Shown in pieces: positions 31,391 to 39,547 of a stretch of DNA of 64,000 nt; positions within the stretch are counted from its first letter, which is position 1, and every line of letters begins with the position of its first letter. The DNA is from Christensenella massiliensis (GTDB lineage Bacteria > Bacillota > Clostridia > Christensenellales > Christensenellaceae), in the NCBI GenBank assembly GCA_900155415.1, contig LT700187.1:1178001-1242000 (forward strand). Reading direction: 5' to 3'. The position numbers and the translations under genes are program-made. Under the pieces are notes generated by a model, which searched no databases, was not told the DNA's origin, and worked only from the letters and a program-made list of their open reading frames with translations.

Positions 31391-32899
31391 ATGTATCAGA
31401 TCATGACGGCGGAAGAAGCGGTCGGGCTCGTGCAGGATGGGGACGTCATAGGGATCAATTCCTTTCTTGCGCTTGCCAATCCGTTCGCGCTGCATACGGC
31501 GCTTGCAGAGCGTTTCCGGAAAACAGGACATCCGGGAAAGCTCACCTATTTTGCTTCCGCGGGCTTCGGCGGATGGGCCGAAACAAAGCTGGGCGACCAG
31601 CCGGTCGTCGCAGGGGCGGTAACGAAGGTCGTGACCAGCCATTTGAAAAGTATGCCGGGTGTGATGCGCCTGACAAAGGAAAACGCGATCGAATGCTATT
31701 GTATGCCTCTGGGCGTGCTGTCTCACATGACGCGCGCCGCTGCCGCGGGGCATCCCTTTTACATCAGTAAGGTTGGACTCAATATTTTTGTGGACCCGCG
31801 GATAGACGGGCCGGGGCTGAATGAGCGGTCGCGCGAAGAACTCGTGAAATTAGTGGAGATCGGTGGGGAGGAATACCTTTCCTACCGCGTGCCAAAGCTC
31901 AACGCAGCGTTTATACGCGGAACTACGGTGGACGGAAGCGGGAATATCTCTTTTGAAAACGAGCCGGTCACGGTGGATGCGCTCTCCATGGCGCAGGCGG
32001 TACGGGCAAACGGGGGCAAGGTGATCGTACAGGTAGAACGGGTCAGCAACACCTATACGCGCCCGCGCAACGTCATCATTCCCGGCGCGCTCGTGGATGC
32101 GGTCGTGGTGTGCGAGGACGTTCCGGAGGAATACCGTGCCGTACCCATCTTGTCCGGCGATATCCACGTCCATCCACGGCACATGGACTATTGGCTGGGC
32201 AAGCTGCGCGGATATGCAAAAGGAAGAGACGCAGAGGACTGCTCGGCGGACATCATAGGCCTGCGCGCGGCGCAGGAGCTGCGGCGCGGGGATATCATCA
32301 ATATCGGCATCGGCATTCCGGAAAAGGTTGGAACGTATGCCTCGCGTATGGGAATGCTTCCGGATATCACGCTGACAGTAGAGGCCGGGGGCTTTGGCGG
32401 CCTGCCTGCGCCCGGGGGGCATTTCGGAGCGACCGTAGGCTCGGACATGGTGTGCGACATGGCGACTCAGTTTGATTTTTACGATGGCGGCGGGCTCGAC
32501 GCCTGTTTTATGGGCGCCGCAGAGGTCGACCGGATGGGAAACGTCAATTCCCATTGCTTAGGCGAGCTGTATTCGGGGATCGGCGGATTTGCCAATATCA
32601 CCGGAGCGACCAAAAAAATCGTATTCTGCTGCACCTTTACGGCGAAAGGGCTGAAGACTGCAGAGCAGGACGGCAGGATCGGCATTCTGCACGAGGGACG
32701 TATCCCGAAATTCAAAAAGCAGATATCGGGGATCAGCTTTTCCGCGAAAAATGCGCTTCAAAACGGCCAAAAGGTGCTTTATGTAACAGAACGCTGCATG
32801 TTCGAGCTGACGCCGGACGGGCTTAAGCTGAAAGAGGTATATGACGGGATAGACGAAAAGACGCAGATACGCGGCCTGCTGGATTTTGAACTGCAATAA
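31391..32899 (+). CDS. Acyl-CoA:acetate/3-ketoacid CoA-transferase
   Basis: A 502-aa family I CoA-transferase with both alpha and beta parts in one chain, as in propionate CoA-transferase or YdiF. The alpha part shows 'EEAVGLVQDGDVIGINSFLALANPF' and 'TYFASAGFGGWAE'; the beta part has 'NIGIGIPEKVGTYASRMG' and 'ITLTVEAGGFGGLPAPG' with the glutamate that forms the CoA thioester. It would move CoA between acetate and another short acid in fermentation. ATG with GGAGG upstream. Single gene with its own promoter and terminator. Confidence 0.92.
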   Translation: MYQIMTAEEAVGLVQDGDVIGINSFLALANPFALHTALAERFRKTGHPGKLTYFASAGFGGWAETKLGDQPVVAGAVTKVVTSHLKSMPGVMRLTKENAIECYCMPLGVLSHMTRAAAAGHPFYISKVGLNIFVDPRIDGPGLNERSREELVKLVEIGGEEYLSYRVPKLNAAFIRGTTVDGSGNISFENEPVTVDALSMAQAVRANGGKVIVQVERVSNTYTRPRNVIIPGALVDAVVVCEDVPEEYRAVPILSGDIHVHPRHMDYWLGKLRGYAKGRDAEDCSADIIGLRAAQELRRGDIINIGIGIPEKVGTYASRMGMLPDITLTVEAGGFGGLPAPGGHFGATVGSDMVCDMATQFDFYDGGGLDACFMGAAEVDRMGNVNSHCLGELYSGIGGFANITGATKKIVFCCTFTAKGLKTAEQDGRIGILHEGRIPKFKKQISGISFSAKNALQNGQKVLYVTERCMFELTPDGLKLKEVYDGIDEKTQIRGLLDFELQ

Positions 32900-32910
32900 A
32901 AGAATACGGG

Positions 32911-32949
32911 AAGACAGCCTTCGGCGCGCATAGTGCCGGAGGCTGTCTT
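32911..32949 (+). terminator. Terminator of the CoA-transferase gene
   Basis: AAGACAGCCT and AGGCTGTCTTT arms (about 32911-32920 and 32939-32949). Confidence 0.75.
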
Positions 32950-33265
32950 TCTGTCTGCGCAAACTGCGGCGGCATGCGGAAATATTAAAATATAGATTAA
33001 AATATGGGATTTTAATTCCAATACCAGATAAAGCATGGTATAAAAATACTTTGCCGCGGTTTTATGCGGGAGTATGATAAAAACGGTTACAGAAACGGTA
33101 CCGCATATTCTTGTAGATCGGAAAACAGCGGAAAATAATGCGGGAATGTCTTTGCGCCGTGCTTACCGGCGCAGGCGTTCGGGTGGTTGGCTCTGCGTTG
33201 GAAAGGAAACAGAAAATGGGCGGAAAGACATTTTTGTGTGCATTTTACGGAAAAGGAGGGCAAAC
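32950..33265. other. Upstream region of the resolvase gene
   Basis: No separate gene is likely; the open frame before the resolvase has no good ribosome site. It includes an 8-bp perfect inverted repeat, ATTAAAAT at 32996-33003 and ATTTTAAT at 33009-33016, in an AT-rich stretch that may contain the promoter or an operator. Confidence 0.45.
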
Positions 33266-33880
33266 ATGGCAACGTATGGGTATATGCGGGTCTCGTCGCG
33301 GGACCAGAAGGAATACCGTCAGGCGGATGCGTTCCGCCGTTTTGAAATACCGAAGAAAAATATATTTTTGGATAAGCAGTCGGGAAAGGATTTTGAGCGG
33401 CCGTCCTATCAGCGTCTGCTGAAGCGTCTGAAAAAGGGCGACAGGCTGATCGTAAAAAGTATAGACCGGCTGGGACGGAACTATCGGGACGTTATGGAGC
33501 AGTGGAGCCTGATCACCAAAAAAATCGGCGCTGATATCACTGTGCTCGATATGCCGCTGCTGGATACATCGCAGCAAAAGGATCTGCTGGGTACGCTCAT
33601 TTCAGATATCGTACTGCAAATTTTATCGTATGTGGCGGAAAACGAGCGGGAAACGATACGGCGGCGGCAGGCGGAGGGCATCGCCTCGGCAAAGGCGCGC
33701 GGGGTGCGGTTCGGCAGGCCGGCGGTTCCCCTGCCCGAGAATTTTGAAGCGGTGTACCGCGAATGGCGCGGCAAAAAAATCACCGTGCGGGAGGCGCTGT
33801 GCGCAACGGGGATCCCGCAGAGCACCTTTTACCGCAAGGTAAAGGAATATCAAAAAAACGGCATGTCCTCATGCCGCTGA
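33266..33880 (+). CDS. Small serine recombinase (resolvase/invertase family)
   Basis: A 204-aa serine recombinase: catalytic domain 'MATYGYMRVSSRDQKEYRQ' with Ser10 as likely nucleophile, 'LIVKSIDRLGRNYRDVMEQW' and 'LLGTLISDIVLQILSYVAENERETIRRRQAEGIASAKARG', then a C-terminal helix-turn-helix ('ITVREALCATGIPQSTFYRK'). The start at 33266 follows AAAGGAGGG and fits the family. No partner transposase is near, so it is either a lone chromosomal invertase/resolvase or a remnant of an element. It stands just upstream of the dockerin-protein gene. Confidence 0.9.
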   Translation: MATYGYMRVSSRDQKEYRQADAFRRFEIPKKNIFLDKQSGKDFERPSYQRLLKRLKKGDRLIVKSIDRLGRNYRDVMEQWSLITKKIGADITVLDMPLLDTSQQKDLLGTLISDIVLQILSYVAENERETIRRRQAEGIASAKARGVRFGRPAVPLPENFEAVYREWRGKKITVREALCATGIPQSTFYRKVKEYQKNGMSSCR

Positions 33881-34063
33881 AACCCTTTCTATCAACACAT
33901 TCCACGATTTACAAGTAACTATACTTTTTTGTAACCTATAAGGATTTTAATAAATCCCTACGTCTCTTAACATTTTAGCAAAATTTCCGTAAAAATCAAG
34001 AGCTTTTTTGCGTTTTTTTGCATTCCCGAAAAGTATGACTTATGAGAAAAAAAGGAGGAGAAC
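33881..34063. other. AT-rich region before the dockerin-protein gene, with GTAAC-type direct repeats
   Basis: GTAACTATA (33915-33923) and GTAACCTATA (33931-33940) are direct repeats 16 bases apart. A similar ACAAGTAACCTAT lies at 37274-37286, after the sorting-signal gene. A small hairpin (AGGATTT/AAATCCC) follows the second repeat. This is the likely promoter/operator region; no clean -10/-35 pair stands out. Confidence 0.45.
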
Positions 34064-36556
34064 ATGAAACAAGGACGAAGAAGAATGGCGCTTCTTGTCG
34101 TGATCGCGCTGCTGGTCACGCTGGCGGTGCCGATGAGCGCAATGGCGGCGGAAGACAGTATTACCGCCCAAATTAGCCCGGAAGAAGCAACCTACATTGT
34201 AGGAGCGGAAGCGGTATCTTTCAGCGCGACATTCACAGGGGATGACGTAGCGGACGACCAAAAAATCGTTTGGTATTACGCGGCAGAAAAAGGCGTACCG
34301 CAGGAGAATGGTAGTAATACGGTTACAGGTTCCAGTGGCAGTTTCGTTGGTTATTGCGACAGTACTGGAATCAGCGAACCCGGCGTTTACAAAGTATGGG
34401 CCGAGTTGAAAGACGAAAGTGAAGAGAGCATGCTCGCAAGGACAGAGGATGCTGTTTTGACGGTATTACCCGCTACGACCCCGGAAGCTAAAGTACAGTG
34501 GGACACCCCTTCTGTCAATGTAGGACAGACAGCAAGAGCGACGGTATCTGTGACGAATATTTCGGGTGAATATTCGAAAGCTTTCCAGTGGCAGATCAAC
34601 CAAGGAAACGGTTGGAGGAATATCACCTCTGAGGAGGCTGTTAAATATAACGGTTATAACCTGAGTGTATTGAGCATCGCGGACGTTAGTTATACGGAAA
34701 ACGGCGACCTGTTCCGTTGTGTGGTAACGGTAAAGGATAAAGAAGGTGAAACAGCCGGTGAAGCAACATCGGAAGAACTGGAACTGTCCGTTGTTGAACC
34801 GGGCAAAACACCCGAGGTGAAAATTACTGCCGAACCGAAAGCGGAAGGAAATGCAGTGACGATCAAGGTCGGGCAAAGCGTTGTTATGACAGCGGAAGCA
34901 TCCACCAAGATGCCGGAAAACAGTTTCGCCTATCAATGGACGAAAGATGGGAAGCCGCTCACGGGTGAAACGAGTGAAACACTGACCATCAATCCGACGG
35001 AAGCGGCTGAGGCTGCGGTATATAACTGCGAAGTTACCAACACGTTTGACGGAGTGGAATATAAGGCTTCTGCGGCGCAGGGCATTACGCTGACGGTTGA
35101 AAAAACGACGGGTGCTGTTGAAATCACCGCGCAGCCGGAAAGCAAAACGGTAAACGCCGCGGCGAACGTGGAGTTCAAGGTAGCTGCGAAAACGGACGAT
35201 AACGCGCAGCTTGCTTACCAGTGGCAGAGGAGTTTTGGCGGTACGCATGGTGTGTTTACTGATATTAACGGCGCAACCTCCGATACCCTGAGAGTGGAAG
35301 ATGTAACGTACAGCATGAGTGGGTACCAGTACCGCTGCGTAATAAGCAATGCCGACAACGCAAAGGTAGCAAAAGTAGAGAGCGAAGCGGCTACGTTAAC
35401 GGTAAAACCGTTGGGTCATGAAATCGTGTGGACAGGTGCTGAGGATGCGGATTGGGCATCGGGTAAAAACGCTGAGTTTACTGCAAAATCGGGTGAACCG
35501 TTTGTACTCAAGCTGGATGTTGCTACAGAAGCGGGCGATGCACTGACCTATCAATGGCAGGTGATGTCTGAAGGCCAATATCGCGTTATCGCCGGAGCGA
35601 CGACGAACAGCTACACGATTGCGAACGCAGGCCCGGCAGATGAGACTTTGCAATATAAGTGTATCGTAACGAATCCGTATGATAAAAAGACTGCGGAATA
35701 TACCGCGGACGTCAAGGTGCTGGATTCTGATAAAATTCCTACGATTACATCTCAGCCGCAGGCCCTTATGGAATTGAAAAAGGGCACGCAGGATGTGATG
35801 GTGACTGTAAAGGCAGAAGCGCCGCAGGCAGGTGCAGGTCAGGAGCTGACGTACAAGTGGGAATACAGGGGCAGAAGTGCAGGCCAGGATTGGACGGCAT
35901 GGACACTGAACCCAGGTGTAACAGGCAATGCATATCCGGCTAATACCGGGGAGATATCTACCTATCAGTATCGCTGCACGGTAGGCGTAGAAGGATACGA
36001 TGAAGGTGCGGTAACCTCTGATGCCGCGACGGTAATCGTCTATGAGGAAAATATTCCGTATATTGTATCCGACCTTGAAGCAGAGGTGACCGGTTATGTC
36101 GGAGAAACACTGACCTTTAGTGTAGACGCGAAAGTGAACCCAGATGCAGAACTGCTTTACATCTGGACAAAAGACGGCGAAGTCGTGAAAGAAGCGCTGG
36201 GAGCAGAGGGTGCAAGCTATACGACCTCTATGTTGGGCTTTGACGATATAGGAAGCAAATATGCATGTGAAGTTAGAAATCCTGCGCTGTATGATGCTGT
36301 ATATCATAAAGAGTATGCTGTGAAGTCCAACACATGCACAATAAAAGATGTGAAAGCCTCCACGTTGGCTCCGGCGGTTCCGGGCGACTTGAACGGCAAC
36401 GGTAAAGTAGATATCGATGATGTTGTAGCAGCAGTCGACGCGATGAACGATGTGATCGTACTCGATGCAGATAAACTGGCGCTCGTTGATTTTAACGACA
36501 ACGGCAAAGTAGATATTGACGACGTGGTGGAATTGGTAGCGTTGATGAACGCCTAA
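34064..36556 (+). CDS. Secreted multi-Ig-domain protein with C-terminal type I dockerin
   Basis: An 830-aa exported protein. Signal peptide residues 1-28 (basic start, 'MALLVVIALLVTLAVPMSAMA'-like core). About six Ig-like domains follow; each has a Tyr/Phe-x-Trp strand and a later Cys strand, for example 'AYQWTKDGKPL' with 'YNCEVTN', 'AYQWQRSFGG' with 'YRCVISN', 'TYQWQVMS' with 'YKCIVTN'. Residues 773-830 form a dockerin: two calcium loops 'DLNGNGKVDIDD' and 'DFNDNGKVDIDD'. Dockerins bind cohesins, so this protein is expected to attach to a scaffold. The next gene encodes a cell-wall protein that may supply the cohesin. No enzyme domain is seen; a binding or adhesion role is inferred. Confidence 0.9.
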   Translation: MKQGRRRMALLVVIALLVTLAVPMSAMAAEDSITAQISPEEATYIVGAEAVSFSATFTGDDVADDQKIVWYYAAEKGVPQENGSNTVTGSSGSFVGYCDSTGISEPGVYKVWAELKDESEESMLARTEDAVLTVLPATTPEAKVQWDTPSVNVGQTARATVSVTNISGEYSKAFQWQINQGNGWRNITSEEAVKYNGYNLSVLSIADVSYTENGDLFRCVVTVKDKEGETAGEATSEELELSVVEPGKTPEVKITAEPKAEGNAVTIKVGQSVVMTAEASTKMPENSFAYQWTKDGKPLTGETSETLTINPTEAAEAAVYNCEVTNTFDGVEYKASAAQGITLTVEKTTGAVEITAQPESKTVNAAANVEFKVAAKTDDNAQLAYQWQRSFGGTHGVFTDINGATSDTLRVEDVTYSMSGYQYRCVISNADNAKVAKVESEAATLTVKPLGHEIVWTGAEDADWASGKNAEFTAKSGEPFVLKLDVATEAGDALTYQWQVMSEGQYRVIAGATTNSYTIANAGPADETLQYKCIVTNPYDKKTAEYTADVKVLDSDKIPTITSQPQALMELKKGTQDVMVTVKAEAPQAGAGQELTYKWEYRGRSAGQDWTAWTLNPGVTGNAYPANTGEISTYQYRCTVGVEGYDEGAVTSDAATVIVYEENIPYIVSDLEAEVTGYVGETLTFSVDAKVNPDAELLYIWTKDGEVVKEALGAEGASYTTSMLGFDDIGSKYACEVRNPALYDAVYHKEYAVKSNTCTIKDVKASTLAPAVPGDLNGNGKVDIDDVVAAVDAMNDVIVLDADKLALVDFNDNGKVDIDDVVELVALMNA

Positions 36557-36590
36557 ACGCAGCAAAAAGTAAAACGGAGGATAGATCGAA

Positions 36591-37250
36591 ATGAAAAAGA
36601 TGAAAGTAGTACTTGCGGTCGCGGTCGCGGCAGTCATGGTGATGGCAATGAGCCTTACTGCGCTTGCGGCGCCGGCGGACGTAACGATCAGCAATGAACA
36701 TGCAAAGACGGGAGATACAGTTACGGTGACGGTATCGACGACCGACAGGGGCCTGAACGCAGATGTACAGGTGAGCGGACTTGAAATCACCGGAGTATCC
36801 GGCGGTATGAGCACCGAGGAGAATGTTAACCTGATTGCCGATCTCGGCGGCAGCCAGTCTGTATATACCTGTGTCGTAACAGCAGAAGAAGGACAGGATT
36901 ATTCCTTCACGCTGACGAATGTTGAAGTGAGCGTAGAGGGAAGCGGCCTGCAGTCCGAAGCAGATAAAACGGTAAGCGGCACGGTAGAAGCGGCCCCGGC
37001 ACCGAGCGGAGATCCGTCTGAGCCGACGCAGCAGCCGAGCGAAGACCCGTCCGAGCCGACGCAGCAGCCGTCTGAGCCCACGGGCGAGCCGAGCGCACAG
37101 CCGTCCGATTCCCAGAACGCTGACGAACTGGACGACGTTCCGAAGACCGGCGACGCGACAACGGACCTTTGGGTACTCGCAGTAGTTGGCATCGCAGCAG
37201 CCGCGACAGTGGCGGTCGTTGCAGGCAAAAAAGTGTTTTCTCATAAGTAA
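36591..37250 (+). CDS. Cell-wall-anchored protein with sorting signal and a possible cohesin-like domain
   Basis: A 219-aa protein: signal peptide (1-27), one beta-rich domain (about 28-128, 'VTISNEHAKTGDTVTVTVST' start), a Pro/Ser/Glu/Thr linker with 'PSEPTQQPSE' repeats, then from residue 183 the sorting signal 'VPKTGD', a hydrophobic segment and the basic tail 'GKKVFSHK'. The opening of the domain, with 'GDTVTVTVS', resembles cohesins, which begin similarly. The preceding gene encodes a dockerin protein 35 bases away, and a sortase gene follows, so this is the natural scaffold candidate. Cohesin identity is inferred; a generic Ig-like domain is the alternative. Confidence 0.78.
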   Translation: MKKMKVVLAVAVAAVMVMAMSLTALAAPADVTISNEHAKTGDTVTVTVSTTDRGLNADVQVSGLEITGVSGGMSTEENVNLIADLGGSQSVYTCVVTAEEGQDYSFTLTNVEVSVEGSGLQSEADKTVSGTVEAAPAPSGDPSEPTQQPSEDPSEPTQQPSEPTGEPSAQPSDSQNADELDDVPKTGDATTDLWVLAVVGIAAAATVAVVAGKKVFSHK

Positions 37251-37295
37251 TAACTTTATCCATACAATGACGCACAAGTAACCTATGAGCAGTAA

Positions 37296-37338
37296 GAACG
37301 CGGCGGGCGGGGATCACTCCCCGCCCTGCGGCGTTTTT
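37296..37338 (+). terminator. Terminator between the sorting-signal gene and the sortase gene
   Basis: A long GC-rich stem, with GGGCGGGG and CCCCGCCC at its core and AACGC/GCGTT at its base, ends in TTTTT. The sortase may thus be transcribed at a lower level or from its own promoter. Confidence 0.8.
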
Positions 37339-37364
37339 GCGGGAAGAACGGAAAAGGAAGACCA

Positions 37365-38249
37365 ATGGAGCGAAACAACAACGGATATCATAGCAATACG
37401 GGCGGACGGCAAAGGCGCAGGGCGCAGGCCTCCCCCGCAAAGAAAAAACGGCCGGGCGGGAAAAAGAGGCTGTGGATCGTGATCATGGCAGCCGCAGCCG
37501 CGGCGGTATGCATCATCCTTGCCGCCGCCCTGCCGATGTCGCAGCCCGCGCCCCGGCCCGTGCACGTTACGACGGAAACGGCGAGCGTCAGCACGCCCGC
37601 GCCGAGCGCGGCGCCAACGGGAAAGCAGATGCTTCCCGCTATGCAGACGCTGTATGAGCAGAACAGCGATATTGCGGGCTGGATCACGATAGAGGGGACG
37701 GAGGTGGATTATCCGGTCATGTATACGCCGGAGGACGGAGAGTACTACCTGTACCGGAATTTTGAAAAGGAGGACGACCCGACGAAGGAGGGGTGCCTTT
37801 TCATCGATAAAAACTGCACGGTAGAGCCGCGCAGCACGAATCTTCTGATCCACGGGCACAACATGAAGAACGGAACGATGTTCCACACGCTCATCAGCTA
37901 TCAGGACGAGGCGTTTTATAAGGAGCACCCGACGATACGCTACAGCACGCTCTATGAGGAAGAGGAATACGAGATCGCGGCGGTATTCCTGTCGAAGATA
38001 TACAAAAAGAGCGAAACGGACGTATTCAAATTCTATCAGTTCTATGACGCGGAGACGGAAGAAGAATTCGATGAATTTGTGCGGAGCATCAAGGAGCAGG
38101 AGCTGTATGAAACGGGCGTGACGCCGGAATACGGCGACGAGCTCATCACGCTGACGACGTGCGAATATTCGCAGGAGAACGGCAGAATGGTTGTCGTAGC
38201 GCGCAAGGCGGAAAAGGAAGCGCAGGCTGCGGGAACGGCGGCAGGCTGA
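37365..38249 (+). CDS. srtB: Class B sortase
   Basis: A 294-aa transpeptidase that cleaves a sorting signal and joins the protein to the cell wall. Basic cytoplasmic N-terminus, one membrane segment (about 36-57), low-complexity linker, then the sortase domain: 'NSDIAGWITIEGTEVDYPVMY' (class B-type start), catalytic His165 in 'LLIHGHNMKNGTMF', Cys266 in 'ITLTTCEYS' and Arg274. Its likely substrate is the 'VPKTGD' protein just upstream. GGAAAAGGAAG precedes the ATG. An Rrf2-type gene follows 15 bases later. Confidence 0.93.
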   Translation: MERNNNGYHSNTGGRQRRRAQASPAKKKRPGGKKRLWIVIMAAAAAAVCIILAAALPMSQPAPRPVHVTTETASVSTPAPSAAPTGKQMLPAMQTLYEQNSDIAGWITIEGTEVDYPVMYTPEDGEYYLYRNFEKEDDPTKEGCLFIDKNCTVEPRSTNLLIHGHNMKNGTMFHTLISYQDEAFYKEHPTIRYSTLYEEEEYEIAAVFLSKIYKKSETDVFKFYQFYDAETEEEFDEFVRSIKEQELYETGVTPEYGDELITLTTCEYSQENGRMVVVARKAEKEAQAAGTAAG

Positions 38250-38264
38250 ACGGAGGGAAGGGAT

Positions 38265-38663
38265 ATGCGGATCAAGGCGACGACGGTCTACGCTGTAAGG
38301 ATATTGGGGTTCATGATGCGTCGGCCCGGGGTCACGACGGTAAGCGAGCTCGTCCGGGGCGTCGGCATCACGCACCAGTACTGTATGAAGATATTGAACG
38401 AGCTGCGGCACGCGGGGCTGGTCGTATCGGAGCAGGGCTGCAAGGGCGGCTTTCGGCTGGCGGCGGAGGACGGGATCATCACCCTGTATGACGTCGTGGC
38501 GCTGTTCGAGCCGGAAAAGCAAAGTGAGAAAGGCTGGAAAGCCGCGGAGGGAGACCTTTTCCACAGCCATCTTCTGAAAATATGGGAGGAAAGCGTGGAA
38601 AGGCTGAAAGGGCTGAAGCTGAAAGAAATCTATGCGGGCTGTTCCGCAGAAAAAACACTTTGA
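38265..38663 (+). CDS. Rrf2-family transcriptional regulator
   Basis: A 132-aa winged-helix protein of the Rrf2 family: 'MRIKATTVYAVRILGFMM', 'VSELVRGVGITHQYCMKILNELRHAGLVVSEQGCKGGFRLA'. Unlike IscR it lacks the three-cysteine cluster motif, having only isolated cysteines, so it probably does not bind a [2Fe-2S] cluster in the standard way. GGAGGGAAGGG precedes the start. It follows srtB closely and may be in the same transcript. Target unknown. Confidence 0.88.
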   Translation: MRIKATTVYAVRILGFMMRRPGVTTVSELVRGVGITHQYCMKILNELRHAGLVVSEQGCKGGFRLAAEDGIITLYDVVALFEPEKQSEKGWKAAEGDLFHSHLLKIWEESVERLKGLKLKEIYAGCSAEKTL

Positions 38664-38822
38664 TTTGACCGCGGCGGCAATACGGTGTTCCTCCGGAGCG
38701 GGGTCCATCCGCCTGAAGCCCGGCCGGATACCGGGATGCTTCGCGGTGATCGTGAAATCAGGCCGCTGGCGCAAACCCGAAAAAGTGTCCGGCCGTGCAG
38801 AAGCAAGACTTTTTGAAAAATT

Positions 38823-38851
38823 CGGGAGATATGGAAAGACCATATCTCCCG
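38823..38851 (+). terminator. Terminator after the Rrf2 gene
   Basis: CGGGAGATATGG (38823-38834) pairs perfectly with CCATATCTCCCG (38840-38851); a short GTTT follows. Confidence 0.65.
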
Positions 38852-38913
38852 TTTGCATAGAATGGAATTTTTTTCGCTCATGGTGTAAAATAAGAGCGGA
38901 CGGAGGCGGGCAG

Positions 38914-39480
38914 ATGGAAAAATTTTGTTTTACGACCAAAACAGATTATGAGGTGTTCCGGGATTACTGGATGTTTACACTGCTTCAGAAGAGGAGCGCG
39001 GGCGGGAAAAGGAGCGGATTTCTGAAATATATGACGGCCCTTGCCGCGGTGGTCGGCGCAGCGGGCGTGCTCTGCGTATGCAATGCCTTTGCGCTTGAAA
39101 ATGCGCTTGGCGTGTTTCCGCTGTTTTTGCTGCTCGGTGTGGGCGCAGCGTTTGTCTCCGCGCTTGCAACGGCGCTGTATGTACAGCCGAAAGGGCAGTA
39201 TAAGCTGGTGCGCGAGGCGGTGGAAAGCCCGCAGAAATACCGGTTTACGGAAGAGCAGATGGAGGTGCGCGAATCGATACCGGAGGAAAACAGGGAGTCG
39301 CTCGCGGAATTCCCGTATGGAAGCATCGTATGCGGGTGGGAAACGCGGAAAGCATTCTATCTGTTTATCAGCGAAACAGAAGCGTTTCTGATCCCGAAAG
39401 ATCAGCTTGCGGACAGCAGCGGATTTTCAGCTTTTCTCGCCCGTAAATTGGAAGAACGGTATTTCCGGCAAAAAAACTGA
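38914..39480 (+). CDS. YcxB-like membrane protein
   Basis: A 188-aa protein with a short N-terminal soluble part, two membrane segments (about 42-58 and 66-88, 'ALAAVVGAAGVLCVCNAFAL', 'VFPLFLLLGVGAAFVSALAT') and a C-terminal domain 'FPYGSIVCGWETRKAFYLFISETEAFLIPKDQL', as in YcxB-family proteins. Function unknown. The start at 38914 has CGGAGGCGGG upstream; the frame is open further up but without initiation signals. Confidence 0.8.
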   Translation: MEKFCFTTKTDYEVFRDYWMFTLLQKRSAGGKRSGFLKYMTALAAVVGAAGVLCVCNAFALENALGVFPLFLLLGVGAAFVSALATALYVQPKGQYKLVREAVESPQKYRFTEEQMEVRESIPEENRESLAEFPYGSIVCGWETRKAFYLFISETEAFLIPKDQLADSSGFSAFLARKLEERYFRQKN

Positions 39481-39483
39481 ATT

Positions 39484-39512
39484 TTGTGTTTGCAGGACGT
39501 TTATGATATGAT
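39484..39512 (+). promoter_or_regulatory. Promoter of trxB
   Basis: TTGTGT (39484-39489) and TATGAT (39507-39512), 17 bases apart, 36 bases before the start. Confidence 0.6.
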
Positions 39513-39547
39513 GAAGAAAGTATGATCAGCAAAAAGGAGAGGATCGC

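Noticed and set aside
35396-36814. Leftward 472-codon frame opposite the dockerin protein
   Set aside because: Shadow of a repeated coding sequence; composition and lack of signals argue against it.
34064-38249. Calling the surface module a cellulosome
   Set aside because: No catalytic or carbohydrate-binding domain and only one possible cohesin are encoded here; I therefore describe it only as a dockerin-type surface display.
37314-38939. Leftward 541-codon frame across srtB and the Rrf2 gene
   Set aside because: Antisense of two clear genes; no start signal, no domain.
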